Assembly (NCBI RefSeq): GCF_022712275.1
Contig: NZ_JALAGU010000043.1
Location: forward strand, 1-47,761
DNA: 47,761 bases
Reading direction: 5' to 3'
Source of the DNA: Corynebacterium sp.
Lineage (GTDB): Bacteria > Actinomycetota > Actinomycetes > Mycobacteriales > Mycobacteriaceae
Shown: piece after piece, positions 34,862 through 46,084 of the stretch
How positions within the stretch are numbered: position 1 is the first letter of the stretch
Layout of the letters: each line of letters starts with the position of its first letter
Program-made: the position numbers and the translations under genes
The notes under the pieces: model-generated
The model's input: the letters and a program-made list of their open reading frames with translations, nothing else
What the model was told of the DNA's origin: nothing
Databases searched by the model: none

Positions 34862-35382
34862 TCGGTCCGGTCCCGCTCGAACGCCGCGTCCGAGGAGAAC
34901 AGGGCACACGCCCAGTACACGACCAGTGCGCAGGCCGGGGCGACGAGCAGCCCCGACCCCATTCCCACGTCAGCGACCAGGGTCACCTGCTGACCGGCGG
35001 TAAGGTCACCGGACAGGTCCGTCGCCCGGAAATGACCGGTGACGAAGTTGCCGAACACCAGGAAGACCGCCGAACCCAGGAACGCGAGGACGCCGGCGGC
35101 AGCCAGGCCCCACGGCCCGCGCAGCCGGCGGGCGCGGGCGAACATCCATCCTGCCAGGGCCACGCCCAGCACCGCGGTGATGATGACGTAGACTCCGAAC
35201 GTCGACACCGCGGCGTCCTCCCCGGACAGGGCCGAGACGGCCGTGAGATCGTCGGTCACTTCACCGGTGGTCACCGGCTGGAAGAGCCCCCACGCCGCTC
35301 CGGCGACGGCGAAGACGACCAGGGCGACGGCGACGACGCGTCCCCATTCGCCCCACTGTCTGTTGATCACGGGCCGCGTCAT
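34858..35382 (-). CDS. hypothetical membrane protein (possible DUF2567 family)
   Basis: A 174-residue protein with four predicted helices (starting near residues 16, 62, 92 and 146). The order of helix 1, a polar extracytoplasmic loop of about 35 residues, then helices 2-4 resembles actinobacterial DUF2567 proteins, but I am not sure of this. ATG 35382 (MTRPVINRQ) overlaps the stop of the upstream lipoprotein gene (ATGA), so the two are coupled and may act together at the membrane. Confidence 0.7.
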   Translation of the reverse strand: MTRPVINRQWGEWGRVVAVALVVFAVAGAAWGLFQPVTTGEVTDDLTAVSALSGEDAAVSTFGVYVIITAVLGVALAGWMFARARRLRGPWGLAAAGVLAFLGSAVFLVFGNFVTGHFRATDLSGDLTAGQQVTLVADVGMGSGLLVAPACALVVYWACALFSSDAAFERDRTD

Positions 35383-36038
35383 GCGACCGGGCAGATCTTC
35401 CACGCACCGTCCTCACGCAGGTAGTTCTGCGTGCTGGAGGCGTCCTGCCCGCCGACGGTGCCGACGATGAATGCCGTTGCCGTATCACCGTCGACCCGGA
35501 CATCACGGACATCCGTCACATCGACGACGCTGTCGGTTTCGCTGAGGAGCTGGTCGTTGTCACCACGCAGCCCGTCGATGGTCGTCTGGATGGCCTCGCG
35601 TCCCCCCTGCTGGTCGATGAAGGCGGAGCAGTAGTTGTCCAGCATGTACTGGTAGTTGTCGGACATCAGCTTGTCGCCTGACATGCCGCGCGCTATGTCG
35701 GAGATCTGGGTCTGGTCGTCTCCGGACGCCGGGGCCCCGCCTTCGCCCTCAGCCGCCGGGTCAGCGGGAGCCTCCGGGTCCGGTGCACCCTCGCCCTCGG
35801 CGCCTGCCTCAGAGTCTCCGGGATTGTCCGACGCCTCCGGGTCAGCCGACGGGTCAGCGGACTCCGGCGCAGCTGTGGTCGCCGAGGTGGACACCGACGT
35901 GGTGGTCTCCTCGTCATCCCCGTCATCGGAACCACAGGCGGTCAGCACCAGCGCCCCGGCGAGGACGACCCCCGCCACTGCGGCAGGGCGTCCACCCTGC
36001 ATCCTGCGTGCTGCACGCCCCCGGCGTCCGTAAGCCAT
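35379..36038 (-). CDS. putative lipoprotein
   Basis: A 219-residue secreted lipoprotein. A basic N-region and hydrophobic core are followed by the lipobox LTAC (Cys at about residue 35). A disordered Ser/Asp/Glu/Pro-rich linker of about 75 residues then spans the cell wall, and a folded C-terminal domain of about 100 residues follows. That domain (YQYMLDNYCSAFIDQ, then TATAFIVGTVGG and NYLREDGAWKICP) looks like an NTF2-like/low-Mw lipoprotein fold. The ligand is unknown. Lgt in this window would lipidate it. Confidence 0.78.
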   Translation of the reverse strand: MAYGRRGRAARRMQGGRPAAVAGVVLAGALVLTACGSDDGDDEETTTSVSTSATTAAPESADPSADPEASDNPGDSEAGAEGEGAPDPEAPADPAAEGEGGAPASGDDQTQISDIARGMSGDKLMSDNYQYMLDNYCSAFIDQQGGREAIQTTIDGLRGDNDQLLSETDSVVDVTDVRDVRVDGDTATAFIVGTVGGQDASSTQNYLREDGAWKICPVA

Positions 36039-36061
36039 ATCGGTGAAATCCCTTCAGTCTG

Positions 36062-36109
36062 TGACTCATTCAGTGACTGGTTCAGTGACTGGTTCAGTGA
36101 CCCGTTCAG
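36062..36109. repeat. four tandem 12-bp repeats between lipoprotein and TetR genes
   Basis: Units TGACTCATTCAG, TGACTGGTTCAG, TGACTGGTTCAG and TGACCCGTTCAG in exact 12-bp register. Successive units create the dyad CAGT-G-ACTG (36071-36079 and 36083-36091). The array lies just upstream of the lipoprotein start at 36038 (minus) and about 40-90 bp upstream of the TetR -10. It may be an operator array. Confidence 0.85.
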
Positions 36110-36151
36110 TCAGAGGTTACATCGACCGGCACCCCGATCCGTTAACCCGGC

Positions 36152-36157
36152 TAGACT
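36152..36157 (+). promoter_or_regulatory. -10 element TAGACT of the second TetR gene
   Basis: TAGACT, 8 bases before GTG 36166. It supports the GTG start rather than GTG 36043, which would translate the repeat array. Confidence 0.5.
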
Positions 36158-36165
36158 CGAGGACC

Positions 36166-36741
36166 GTGCAACTCAACCGGGAAACCATCCTCACCGCCTC
36201 TTTCGACATCCTCCACGAGTACGGGCTCGGCGACCTCAGCATGCGTCGTCTCGCCCGCAACCTCGAGGTTGCACCGGGGGCCCTGTACTGGCACTTCCCG
36301 TCCAAGCAGGCCCTGCTCGGCGCCGTCGCCGACCAGATCCTCGCCGCTCCCGACGGCATTCCGACCGAGGTCACCGACACCGCGCAGGATGCCGAGATCG
36401 ACACCTGGCGTGCCCGCACCCTGGACACCACCGCCGCCCTGCTCGACCGACTGCTGTCGATCCGTGACGGCGCGGAGATCGTCTCCGCCGCCCTGGCCAC
36501 CGGCACTCTGGAGCACAACCCGGTCGAGCCGGTGACCGCCGCACTATCCGGCGCCCCCGGGAGCGATCCCGGCCTGGCCGCGTGGGTTCTGGTGCGCTAC
36601 CTGCTCGGTGCCGCCACGGAGCTGCAGACCGCGCACGCCACCGACGATGTCCCCACTCCGGACACCGAGGCCATGGTCCGTATCCTCGCCGGGGTGGAGC
36701 TGATCCTCGACGGCGTGGCAGCGTCCGCCGGTGCCCACTGA
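36166..36741 (+). CDS. TetR/AcrR family transcriptional regulator
   Basis: A 191-residue regulator. The HTH domain starts at once (NRETILTASFDILHEYGLGDLS, then MRRLARNLEVAPGALYWHF and PSKQALL), at about residues 3-50. A helical ligand domain follows, with usual family length. GTG 36166 gives a compact N-terminus; an upstream GTG at 36043 would add 41 residues made of SVTG repeats encoded by the array. It is divergent from the lipoprotein/membrane pair, which are plausible targets together with its own promoter. Confidence 0.85.
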   Translation: MQLNRETILTASFDILHEYGLGDLSMRRLARNLEVAPGALYWHFPSKQALLGAVADQILAAPDGIPTEVTDTAQDAEIDTWRARTLDTTAALLDRLLSIRDGAEIVSAALATGTLEHNPVEPVTAALSGAPGSDPGLAAWVLVRYLLGAATELQTAHATDDVPTPDTEAMVRILAGVELILDGVAASAGAH

Positions 36742-36769
36742 TCCACGACGCAGAGACAGAGGTACATTC

Positions 36770-37624
36770 ATGACCACGGTCACCGCCCACGGCGCCACGA
36801 TCAGCGTCGACAGCTCCGGCGTCCACGTCGAGCGCACCCCGATGGGGCAGACGCTCCTGCCACCCACCCTGGACGTCTCCCCGGCCGACCTGCGCGGCTG
36901 GTACCACCACGCCCCCACCGCCACCTCCCCCGGCTGGATCCAGTTCTCGCTGGCGGGCGGTTCCGGGCGCCCACTGCGTGGCTACCCTGCGACCCACGGT
37001 GCGACCACCGTCGTCGCGTTCGCCCCCGGCCAGCAGGACGCCTTCGTCGCTGCGAACGCCGCGCTGACCGCACTGCAGGGTGGGTATCCGGTCGACGGGC
37101 CTGGAACGGACGACGGGGACGCCTCCTCCGCTGAATCTCCCCTGTCCCTGTTCGAACTTCCTGAGGTGCCGGCCGCGGAACCGGCGCCCTCCGACAAACC
37201 GAAGGGCGGAAAGGGCGGAAAGGGCGGCAAGGGCGGCAAGGGCGGCAAGGGGGGCGGGGGATCCTGGAACCGCGTCGCCACCCCGGACACCCTGCCCGAG
37301 CCGGATCTGACCGCGGATGCCGACGGCCCCGTCTTCGGGCAGAACGTCACCGTCACCGGTGACTTCGAGCCCTACGGGAAGGGCGAGGTGTGGGACATGA
37401 TCGCCGCGGCCGGCGGCACCGTCGGCAAGAACGTCACGAAGAAGACCACCGTGCTCATCCTCGGCACCTGGGACTCGGTGACCTCCAAGGAGAAGCGGGC
37501 CCGGGAGCTGCAGGAGAAGGGCCAGGACATCCAGCTGTGGACCTTCGCCGAGTTCCTGGAGAAGATCGGCAGAACCGCGCGTCCGGATATTTCCGAGGTG
37601 AAGGGAACCGACGCGCCGTTCTAG
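36770..37624 (+). CDS. PH-like/DUF4429-type plus BRCT domain protein
   Basis: A 284-residue three-part protein. Residues 1-105 form a beta-rich domain (VTAHGATISVDSSGVHVER, WIQFSLAGG) that resembles DUF4429/PH-like modules. Residues 110-144 are acidic and disordered. Residues 145-162 are six Lys-Gly-Gly repeats. Residues 188-267 are a BRCT domain, with GDFEPYGKGEVWDMI, AAGGTVGKNVTKKTTVLILG and the conserved Trp in IQLWTFAEFL. BRCT domains bind phosphopeptides or DNA ends, and in bacteria they are mainly known from NAD-dependent DNA ligase and some DnaQ-like proteins. No nuclease or ligase core is present. AGAGG precedes ATG 36770. Confidence 0.8.
   Translation: MTTVTAHGATISVDSSGVHVERTPMGQTLLPPTLDVSPADLRGWYHHAPTATSPGWIQFSLAGGSGRPLRGYPATHGATTVVAFAPGQQDAFVAANAALTALQGGYPVDGPGTDDGDASSAESPLSLFELPEVPAAEPAPSDKPKGGKGGKGGKGGKGGKGGGGSWNRVATPDTLPEPDLTADADGPVFGQNVTVTGDFEPYGKGEVWDMIAAAGGTVGKNVTKKTTVLILGTWDSVTSKEKRARELQEKGQDIQLWTFAEFLEKIGRTARPDISEVKGTDAPF
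37202..37255. repeat. six 9-bp repeats encoding Lys-Gly-Gly
   Basis: AAGGGCGGA/C repeated six times in frame within the BRCT-protein gene. Such a low-complexity coding repeat is prone to slippage in steps of 9 bp and would not shift the frame. Confidence 0.85.
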
Positions 37625-37638
37625 GAGTCTAACTGTCT

Positions 37639-38175
37639 ATGGATCCGAGAAACTCCACAGACACCACGCTCCACCTCCTCCCGTTGCCGGACGCCGCCCA
37701 CGACCATCACCCGGCCGACATCTTCGCCACCGGCACTCCACTGCTCATCCCGCTCGGCGCCGGCCTGGTCACCGGAATCCGGCAGTCGGGTCCCGAGGGC
37801 ACCCGCGAGCTGACCACCGATGACCTCGTCAGCAGGGACACCACCGTCGGCGGTCTCTGGGCCGATGCCGCACTCACGATGCTCGCCACCCTCGGCCGCC
37901 TGACCGCCACCCACGGCACCGCGCTGCGTCAGCGTCGCCTCGCCGACGGCGTCCGGGAGATCGGCGTCATCGACGATCCCTTCCCCGCCGCCGGGCTCAT
38001 CGCCCATCCCCTGCTCATCCGCCCTACGCTGCGCGTCCTGGCCGAGACGCCGCAGGTCGCGGTGACCGGTTCCGGACGCCTCCTTGTCCTCGACAACGGC
38101 GCCACGCTTCCGGGGCAGCTCGACGACGACACATGCGGCCCTGCCCTGACGCTGAGTGAGAGTGCCCTACTGTAA
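37639..38175 (+). CDS. hypothetical protein
   Basis: A 178-residue soluble protein of unknown family. It has a mixed alpha/beta pattern (LIPLGAGLVTGIRQSG, WADAALTMLATLGRLT, RLLVLDNGATLPGQLDDD) and no signal peptide. It lies 14 bp after the BRCT-protein gene and 5 bp before relS on the same strand, so it is probably co-transcribed with both. Its stop codon overlaps the predicted relS -10. Good codon use and tight packing support it being real. Confidence 0.65.
   Translation: MDPRNSTDTTLHLLPLPDAAHDHHPADIFATGTPLLIPLGAGLVTGIRQSGPEGTRELTTDDLVSRDTTVGGLWADAALTMLATLGRLTATHGTALRQRRLADGVREIGVIDDPFPAAGLIAHPLLIRPTLRVLAETPQVAVTGSGRLLVLDNGATLPGQLDDDTCGPALTLSESALL
38168..38173 (+). promoter_or_regulatory. 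-10 element TACTGT, leaderless start of relS
   Basis: TACTGT then 7 bases then ATG 38181. The element lies in the last codons of the preceding gene and its last base begins that gene's stop codon. Confidence 0.5.
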
Positions 38176-38180
38176 GTGAC

Positions 38181-39188
38181 ATGAGTTCGCATGATTCCGC
38201 ACTCCACCACTACGACGTCTGGCTGGCCGAGCATCCCACGGTCACCGACGACATCCGCCGCGTCCTCTCTGAAGAGCTCAACGACGCCGGTATCTCCTAT
38301 GATCAGGTCTCGGTGCGGATCAAGGACCGCCGGAGCTTCCTCACCAAGCTGCGCAACCCAGACTTCCCCGACTACCGCGACTTCGAGTCCGCCCACGACG
38401 TCATCGGGATCCGTATCACCGTGTTCACCACCTCGGAGATCCCCCTGCTCGTCGGGGTGATGCGCAACCTCTTCGCCGTCGAGGATGTCGTGGACAAGGC
38501 GGAGAAGGCGAAAGCCGAGGGCACGTTCGGCTATGCCTCCCGCCACATCATCGCCCGGGTCGATCCCGAGCGACTTCCCGAACTGACCAGCGCCACTGGT
38601 CCGGGCGCCGGCACAGATCTGGCAGGACGCCTGGTCGAGGTCCAGCTGCGCACCGTGCTGCAGCACGCCTGGGCCGAGTTCGAGCATGACATCCGCTACA
38701 AGAACCCCGACGAGGACCTTCCTGTGGAGGTCCACCGTGCGTTCACCCTGGCAGCCGGGCTCATCGAACTCGCGGACGGCCAGTTCGACGAGATCCAGCA
38801 CATCGTCTCCAGCGAGGTGGATGCCGCGGAGGACGCCGAGCTCTCCGTCACCACCCTGCCCGGCGTCCTCACCATGATCCTGGGCACCACCTTCCCCACC
38901 TCGAAGGCGGACTACTACGCCTTCGCTGTGGACATGCTGGCCGCCCACGGCATCACCACCATCGGAGAGCTGGCCACCCTGTGCGACTCCGAGAATGTCT
39001 CCCGGCTGATGGACGCCATGGACTACGGCTATGCCCCCGGGCAGGTCCGCCTCATCGACGACCTGCTGCTGATGGTCTACGGCCGCGACCACATCCGCCG
39101 TACCGTCCACATCGGCGACAACCCGGACTCGCGACCGGGCCGACTCGGCAACCGCTGGCAGCGACTCACCGGTTCCGACCGTAAGTAG
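38181..39188 (+). CDS. relS: small alarmone synthetase, RelA/SpoT domain
   Basis: A 335-residue protein with a (p)ppGpp synthetase domain and no HD hydrolase, TGS or ACT domain, so it is a stand-alone synthetase. The ATP/GTP residues are present: RIKDRRSFLTK (46-56), DVIGIRI (D73, R78), GYASRH (117-122), and EVQLR followed by QHAWAEFEHDIRYK (153-174). The C-terminal 130 residues form a helical extension. This matches the corynebacterial RelS group found between the his genes and dnaE1. It makes pyrophosphorylated guanosine nucleotides; the regulation is probably transcriptional. Confidence 0.87.
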   Translation: MSSHDSALHHYDVWLAEHPTVTDDIRRVLSEELNDAGISYDQVSVRIKDRRSFLTKLRNPDFPDYRDFESAHDVIGIRITVFTTSEIPLLVGVMRNLFAVEDVVDKAEKAKAEGTFGYASRHIIARVDPERLPELTSATGPGAGTDLAGRLVEVQLRTVLQHAWAEFEHDIRYKNPDEDLPVEVHRAFTLAAGLIELADGQFDEIQHIVSSEVDAAEDAELSVTTLPGVLTMILGTTFPTSKADYYAFAVDMLAAHGITTIGELATLCDSENVSRLMDAMDYGYAPGQVRLIDDLLLMVYGRDHIRRTVHIGDNPDSRPGRLGNRWQRLTGSDRK

Positions 39189-39233
39189 CCTGTTCTTCAT
39201 AATCGAACATGTGAGTTGTTGTCTCATGTGATG

Positions 39234-39239
39234 TACCAT
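39234..39239 (+). promoter_or_regulatory. possible -10 TACCAT upstream of the HNH gene
   Basis: TACCAT preceded by TG gives an extended -10-like element. Transcription from about 39246 would carry GGAG at 39264-39267 and ATG 39274, which does not open the HNH frame. An earlier CATAAT at 39198-39203 is an alternative. Confidence 0.35.
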
Positions 39240-39273
39240 AGGTGTCACCACCCTTCTCACCACGGAGAACACC

Positions 39274-39345
39274 ATGAATACAACTTCGTCACCCACCGTC
39301 AGACCATACTCGCCATGGCATTCAATGCTCTGTGCGAGAAACTGA
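39274..39345 (+). other. 23-codon ORF with good RBS overlapping the HNH 5' end
   Basis: ATG 39274 has GGAG 6 bases upstream, the best translation start in the region, but it reads MNTTSSPTVRPYSPWHSMLC and stops after 23 codons in the frame +1 to the HNH gene. Either it is the true N-terminus of the HNH protein cut off by a 1-bp deletion (for example in the CCC of GTCACCCACC), or it is an overlapping leader ORF. Confidence 0.45.
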
Positions 39346-40706
39346 TCACCGATGTCGCGGTCGGGGATGACGCAATCCTCAACCTCACCACCCGGTGCCT
39401 CAGTGATCCCGACGGCTCACTGAGCATCGAGCGGCCCACTCCTGACCACCGTCTCGACCCGGCAGAGCCGGCCAGTTGGTCGACGCAGTCCAGCCCCGAT
39501 CTCCTGTCCGCCGCGAAGGCCGCCGCAAACCTGTTGGACATCACCATCGCCGCCGGCTGCACCCCCGACGGGGCCGACGAGATCCGGCGCACCACCGGCC
39601 GCATCGCCCGGGCACTCGGTGTGACCGTCGGCCGTGCACGTGCCTACTGTGAGATCGGCACCATGCTTGCCCGGATGCCGCAGACCTCCGCCGCCGTATC
39701 CTGCGGTGTCTTCTCCCTCGACCTGCTGCGCATCCTCTCCGACGTCACCTGCGCAGTCGACATTGCCCACCTGGAGCGGGTGGACGCCGACATCGCCGAA
39801 CTTCTCACCCCGACCCGTCCCCGACAGGCTGTACCGGGGCCGGTCATCCTGCGCCGTGCCGCCACCCGGATCGTCGGGATCCACCAGCCCACCGCACTAC
39901 CCGTAGACCCGGACGCCCAGGATGTGCCGCCACCCGAACTGCAGACGGATTTCACCGTGGACACGCGAAATCCGGAACAGACCTGTTTCCACATCACTCT
40001 TCCTGCCTCCGAGGCCACCGGCATCACCCGCATCATCGACGCAGTCGCCGCGGCCCACGACTGTTCCCGTGCCAGCGCCTTCAACGAACTGGTCCACGGG
40101 GGAATCAGCGACGTCAAGGTCACCCTGAACTGCTACCGCAACATCGACTCCGGTGAGATGCACCTGGAGAACCAGTGGCTCGACCAGTTCGCCTCGGACC
40201 GGTGGGCCCGCCGCGTCACCCACCTCGCCGTTCCCTCCCATTCCGCACATGACGGCCGGTTCGCCACGGACAACCAGAAGGCACTGCTCGCCGGCGTTGA
40301 CGGCACCTGCCGCTCACCGGGGTGTGAGAACCCTGCCTCCGTCGCCGACGCCGACCATGTCCACCGCTACGACGATGATCCCCGGACCGACTCCGAGCTG
40401 CTCCAGGGCCTGTGCCGGCAGTGCCACAACGAGAAGACCCGTGGACTGCTCGACTACACCCGCCACCCCGACGGCGCGACCAGCGTCACCAGTATCGATG
40501 ACGGGCACACCGTCACCACCGTCCCGACCGGGCCGATGGCGAAAGCGGTGCTCACCTTCGACCAGGCGCTCGCGAGGAAGGTGAAAGCCAGGGAAGAACA
40601 TGAGGCCGCACGGTGGTCCTGGCGCATCGCCACCACCATCGCCCGCACCATCGCGGATCAGGGCACCGACAATCACCCAGCCGCAGGAGAGGAGATCCCC
40701 TTCTGA
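39315..40706 (+). CDS. DUF222 (13E12-type) HNH endonuclease domain protein
   Basis: At least 463 residues. The long helical N-terminal part is of the DUF222/13E12 repeat family, multicopy in many corynebacteria and mycobacteria. The C-terminus has the HNH nuclease fold: CRSPGC, then DADHVHRY with the catalytic His region, and CRQCHNEKTRG, so the two CxxC-type zinc pairs and the HNH residues are intact. The reading frame is open from 39216, but no good in-frame start with RBS exists; ATG 39315 is the first plausible internal start. The likely real start, ATG 39274, is out of frame. Role unknown, possibly mobile or SOS-linked DNA cleavage. Confidence 0.75.
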   Translation: MAFNALCEKLITDVAVGDDAILNLTTRCLSDPDGSLSIERPTPDHRLDPAEPASWSTQSSPDLLSAAKAAANLLDITIAAGCTPDGADEIRRTTGRIARALGVTVGRARAYCEIGTMLARMPQTSAAVSCGVFSLDLLRILSDVTCAVDIAHLERVDADIAELLTPTRPRQAVPGPVILRRAATRIVGIHQPTALPVDPDAQDVPPPELQTDFTVDTRNPEQTCFHITLPASEATGITRIIDAVAAAHDCSRASAFNELVHGGISDVKVTLNCYRNIDSGEMHLENQWLDQFASDRWARRVTHLAVPSHSAHDGRFATDNQKALLAGVDGTCRSPGCENPASVADADHVHRYDDDPRTDSELLQGLCRQCHNEKTRGLLDYTRHPDGATSVTSIDDGHTVTTVPTGPMAKAVLTFDQALARKVKAREEHEAARWSWRIATTIARTIADQGTDNHPAAGEEIPF

Positions 40707-40713
40707 CCCGTTG

Positions 40714-41076
40714 TCAGCCGCGTCCGCGCAACCGGTCGGTCTCCCGCCGCTCCTTCTTCGTCGGACGCCCCGCACCCCGGTCCCGCTGCGGGATCGACGC
40801 CAGCAGCTCCTTCGACGGCGGTGGCGGAGAATGGTCGATGTAGCAGGTCCGGGCGACCGGTGCCCCGACCCGCTTACTCACGAGCTTCGTGACCTCGTAG
40901 ATGTGCTCGCGGTGGTTCACCCACGCCCGCACCGTGTCCCCCGCAACCACGGTCTGGGCGGGCTTCACCGTGGCGTCATTGAGCTTCACATGCCCCGCAC
41001 GGCATGCCTCTGCAGCAGCAGAGCGGGTCTTGAACAGGCGGACGGACCAGACCCAGGCATCGATCCTGGTGGTCAC
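40714..41076 (-). CDS. S4-domain RNA-binding protein (Hsp15-like)
   Basis: A 120-residue protein with an N-terminal S4 domain: RIDAWVWSVRLFKTRSAAAEACRAG is the RNA-binding helix pair, followed by VKLNDATVKPAQTVVAGDTV. A basic C-terminal tail (TKKERRETDRLRGRG) should bind RNA. It resembles Hsp15/HslR, which binds 50S subunits carrying stalled nascent chains. GTG 41076 overlaps the stop of the upstream gene (GTGA); GTG 41079 is one codon longer. It converges on the HNH gene with a 7-bp gap. Confidence 0.88.
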   Translation of the reverse strand: MTTRIDAWVWSVRLFKTRSAAAEACRAGHVKLNDATVKPAQTVVAGDTVRAWVNHREHIYEVTKLVSKRVGAPVARTCYIDHSPPPPSKELLASIPQRDRGAGRPTKKERRETDRLRGRG

Positions 41077-41306
41077 CACTGGTCCTTGTGGTTGACGATC
41101 TCCTTGATCTTCCAGGCGTTCACCCCGGCAACGACGAGTGCAACCAGGGCGACGATGAAGAAGAAACTCTCGAAGAACCCGATGACCACACCGGCGACCA
41201 CCACACCGCCGGCAATCTGCAGGGCCCGGGAGTGCTTGCGCACATCCTGCTTGCGCTGGTCGACGGAACTGCCGGAGTACTTGTCTACTGACTTCTCAGG
41301 GCTCAT
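41073..41306 (-). CDS. small membrane protein (77 aa)
   Basis: A polar, charged N-terminal third (SVDQRKQDVRKHSR) is followed by one long or two short membrane helices (about residues 30-64) and a short basic tail. I recognise no family. It is coupled to the S4-protein gene by a GTGA overlap and lies 9 bp after the YigZ-family gene, so it belongs to a dnaE-yigZ-membrane-S4 transcript. Confidence 0.68.
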   Translation of the reverse strand: MSPEKSVDKYSGSSVDQRKQDVRKHSRALQIAGGVVVAGVVIGFFESFFFIVALVALVVAGVNAWKIKEIVNHKDQW

Positions 41307-41315
41307 GGGACAAGA

Positions 41316-41978
41316 TTACCGGGTGCGGGTCTCCCGGGTGTCCACCGGCACGTCGCACCACTCTTCTCCGGCACGCCGCACCGTCACCGCCCCTCCGGTG
41401 AGCCCCGCGACCGTTCCGGTGGGGTCCTCGTCCGGGTCCAGGGTGAGGGTGAGTGTCACCTCCGCGCCGTAGAACGCCTCGACGTCCATGCCACGGTTGC
41501 GCAGGTCAGCCTCGAGTCGTCCGGCGTCGGCGTGGGACACTGAGAGGGCCCACAGTGCCCGCTGTTCCCGGCGGACGACGGTGATCCCGTCCAGGACCTC
41601 GCGGGTGGCGTCCCCGTAGGCGCGGACCAGCCCGCCGGTACCGAGCTTCACCCCGCCGAACCAACGGACCACCACCACTGCCACATCCTGCAGGTCAGAG
41701 CCGCGCAGCACCTCCAGCATCGGCTGACCGGCGGTACCGGAGGGCTCACCGTCGTCACTGGACCGCTCGACCGGGTTCGCGCCGTCGACATGGAGGATGA
41801 AGGCCGAGCAGTGGTGCCTGGCGTCCGGATGATCGGAGCGGGCGGTCGCGATGAACGCCCGGGCGTCCTCCTCGGTGGTGACGCGGGCGGCCAGGGCGAG
41901 AAAACGGGAACGCCTGATCTCCAGGGTGGCGTCCCAGGTCGCCCCGTCGACAGGACGCCGGTAGGCGGCGTCCTCCAT
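41316..41978 (-). CDS. YigZ/IMPACT family protein
   Basis: A 220-residue member of the YigZ (UPF0029/IMPACT) family. The N-terminal domain has EIRRSRFLALAARV, then HHCSAFIL, DDGEPSGTAGQPML and VVVVRWFGGVKLGTGGL, all hallmark segments. A ferredoxin-like C-terminal domain follows. In eukaryotes IMPACT modulates the Gcn2 response; the bacterial role is unknown. A strong SD (GGGGGAGAGG) precedes ATG 41978. It is 15 bp after dnaE. Confidence 0.9.
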   Translation of the reverse strand: MEDAAYRRPVDGATWDATLEIRRSRFLALAARVTTEEDARAFIATARSDHPDARHHCSAFILHVDGANPVERSSDDGEPSGTAGQPMLEVLRGSDLQDVAVVVVRWFGGVKLGTGGLVRAYGDATREVLDGITVVRREQRALWALSVSHADAGRLEADLRNRGMDVEAFYGAEVTLTLTLDPDEDPTGTVAGLTGGAVTVRRAGEEWCDVPVDTRETRTR

Positions 41979-41993
41979 CTACCTCTCCCCCAT

Positions 41994-45560
<3,567 letters not shown>

Positions 45561-45567
45561 GGCGGAC

Positions 45568-45573
45568 AGTCTA
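45568..45573 (-). promoter_or_regulatory. -10 element TAGACT, leaderless start of dnaE
   Basis: TAGACT on the minus strand then exactly 7 bases then ATG 45560. Confidence 0.55.
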
Positions 45574-45583
45574 CCGTCGGACT

Positions 45584-45919
45584 CTAGCGTGCGAACGGAC
45601 CGATGTAGATCAGCACGGTGTTCACCACGACAACCACGCCGAACAGGATCCCCCACACCGGGGAGGTGAGGGATCTGAGTGCCAGGACCCCTGCGCCCAG
45701 GATCACGATCTTGAGCAGCAGGGCGAGCACAGGAACATCAAAAGTCGCCTGCGGTGAGACGAAGAGCGCCCAGAGGGAACCTGCGACGATCAGGATCCCT
45801 AGCATCCAGACCCAACTGCGGACACCTGTCGGTGCGGCACGCCAGGCGAACACCGCAAGGGCGATGAACGCGACCACTTCGACGAAGAAGGCCATGAGGT
45901 CGTTGACATTGACATCCTC
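45584..45919 (-). CDS. YrdB/DUF2568-like small membrane protein
   Basis: About 111 residues with four predicted helices (FFVEVVAFIALAVFAWRA, WVWMLGILIVAGSLWALF, LALLLKIVILGAGVLAL, WGILFGVVVVVNTVLIYI). The acidic residue in helix 1 and the WALFVSPQA segment fit the DUF2568/YrdB family. The start is uncertain: GTG 45919 follows AGGGG by 5 bases, GTG 45925 and ATG 45895 are alternatives. It ends 23 bp before dnaE, whose promoter lies in that gap. A CATAAT on the minus strand (45978-45973) may be its -10. Confidence 0.72.
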   Translation of the reverse strand, partial: EDVNVNDLMAFFVEVVAFIALAVFAWRAAPTGVRSWVWMLGILIVAGSLWALFVSPQATFDVPVLALLLKIVILGAGVLALRSLTSPVWGILFGVVVVVNTVLIYIGPFAR

Positions 45920-46072
45920 CACGGTCACCCCTGGGAGCAGTGGAAAGCGGTGTGCTTCCGCGACTACCCACAATTATGGGGGCGTAGACTCCCCGGTGCC
46001 AGAACCGGAATCTGAACTCGCCGGTTCCGCGTCGCCGTTCACCGTCGATCGTCGGCATATCCTTCCCGGGAC

Positions 46073-46078
46073 TAGCAT
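46073..46078 (+). promoter_or_regulatory. -10 element TAGCAT, leaderless start at 46085
   Basis: TAGCAT then 6 bases then ATG 46085 of the NTF2-like gene. Confidence 0.5.
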
Positions 46079-46084
46079 GGCGGC

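Noticed and set aside
36062..36109. CRISPR array
   Set aside because: Units are only 12 bp, directly adjacent and without unique spacers; no cas genes are present.
36043..36165. N-terminal 41-residue extension of the TetR protein across the repeats
   Set aside because: The HTH domain begins right after GTG 36166, which has a -10 element at the expected distance; the extension would be low-complexity SVTG repeats.
39203..39218. LexA/SOS-like box TCGAAC upstream of the HNH gene
   Set aside because: The left half matches TCGAAC, but the right half (GAGTTG) fits the GTTCGA half-site poorly, so I do not call an SOS box, although some mycobacterial 13E12 genes are LexA-controlled.
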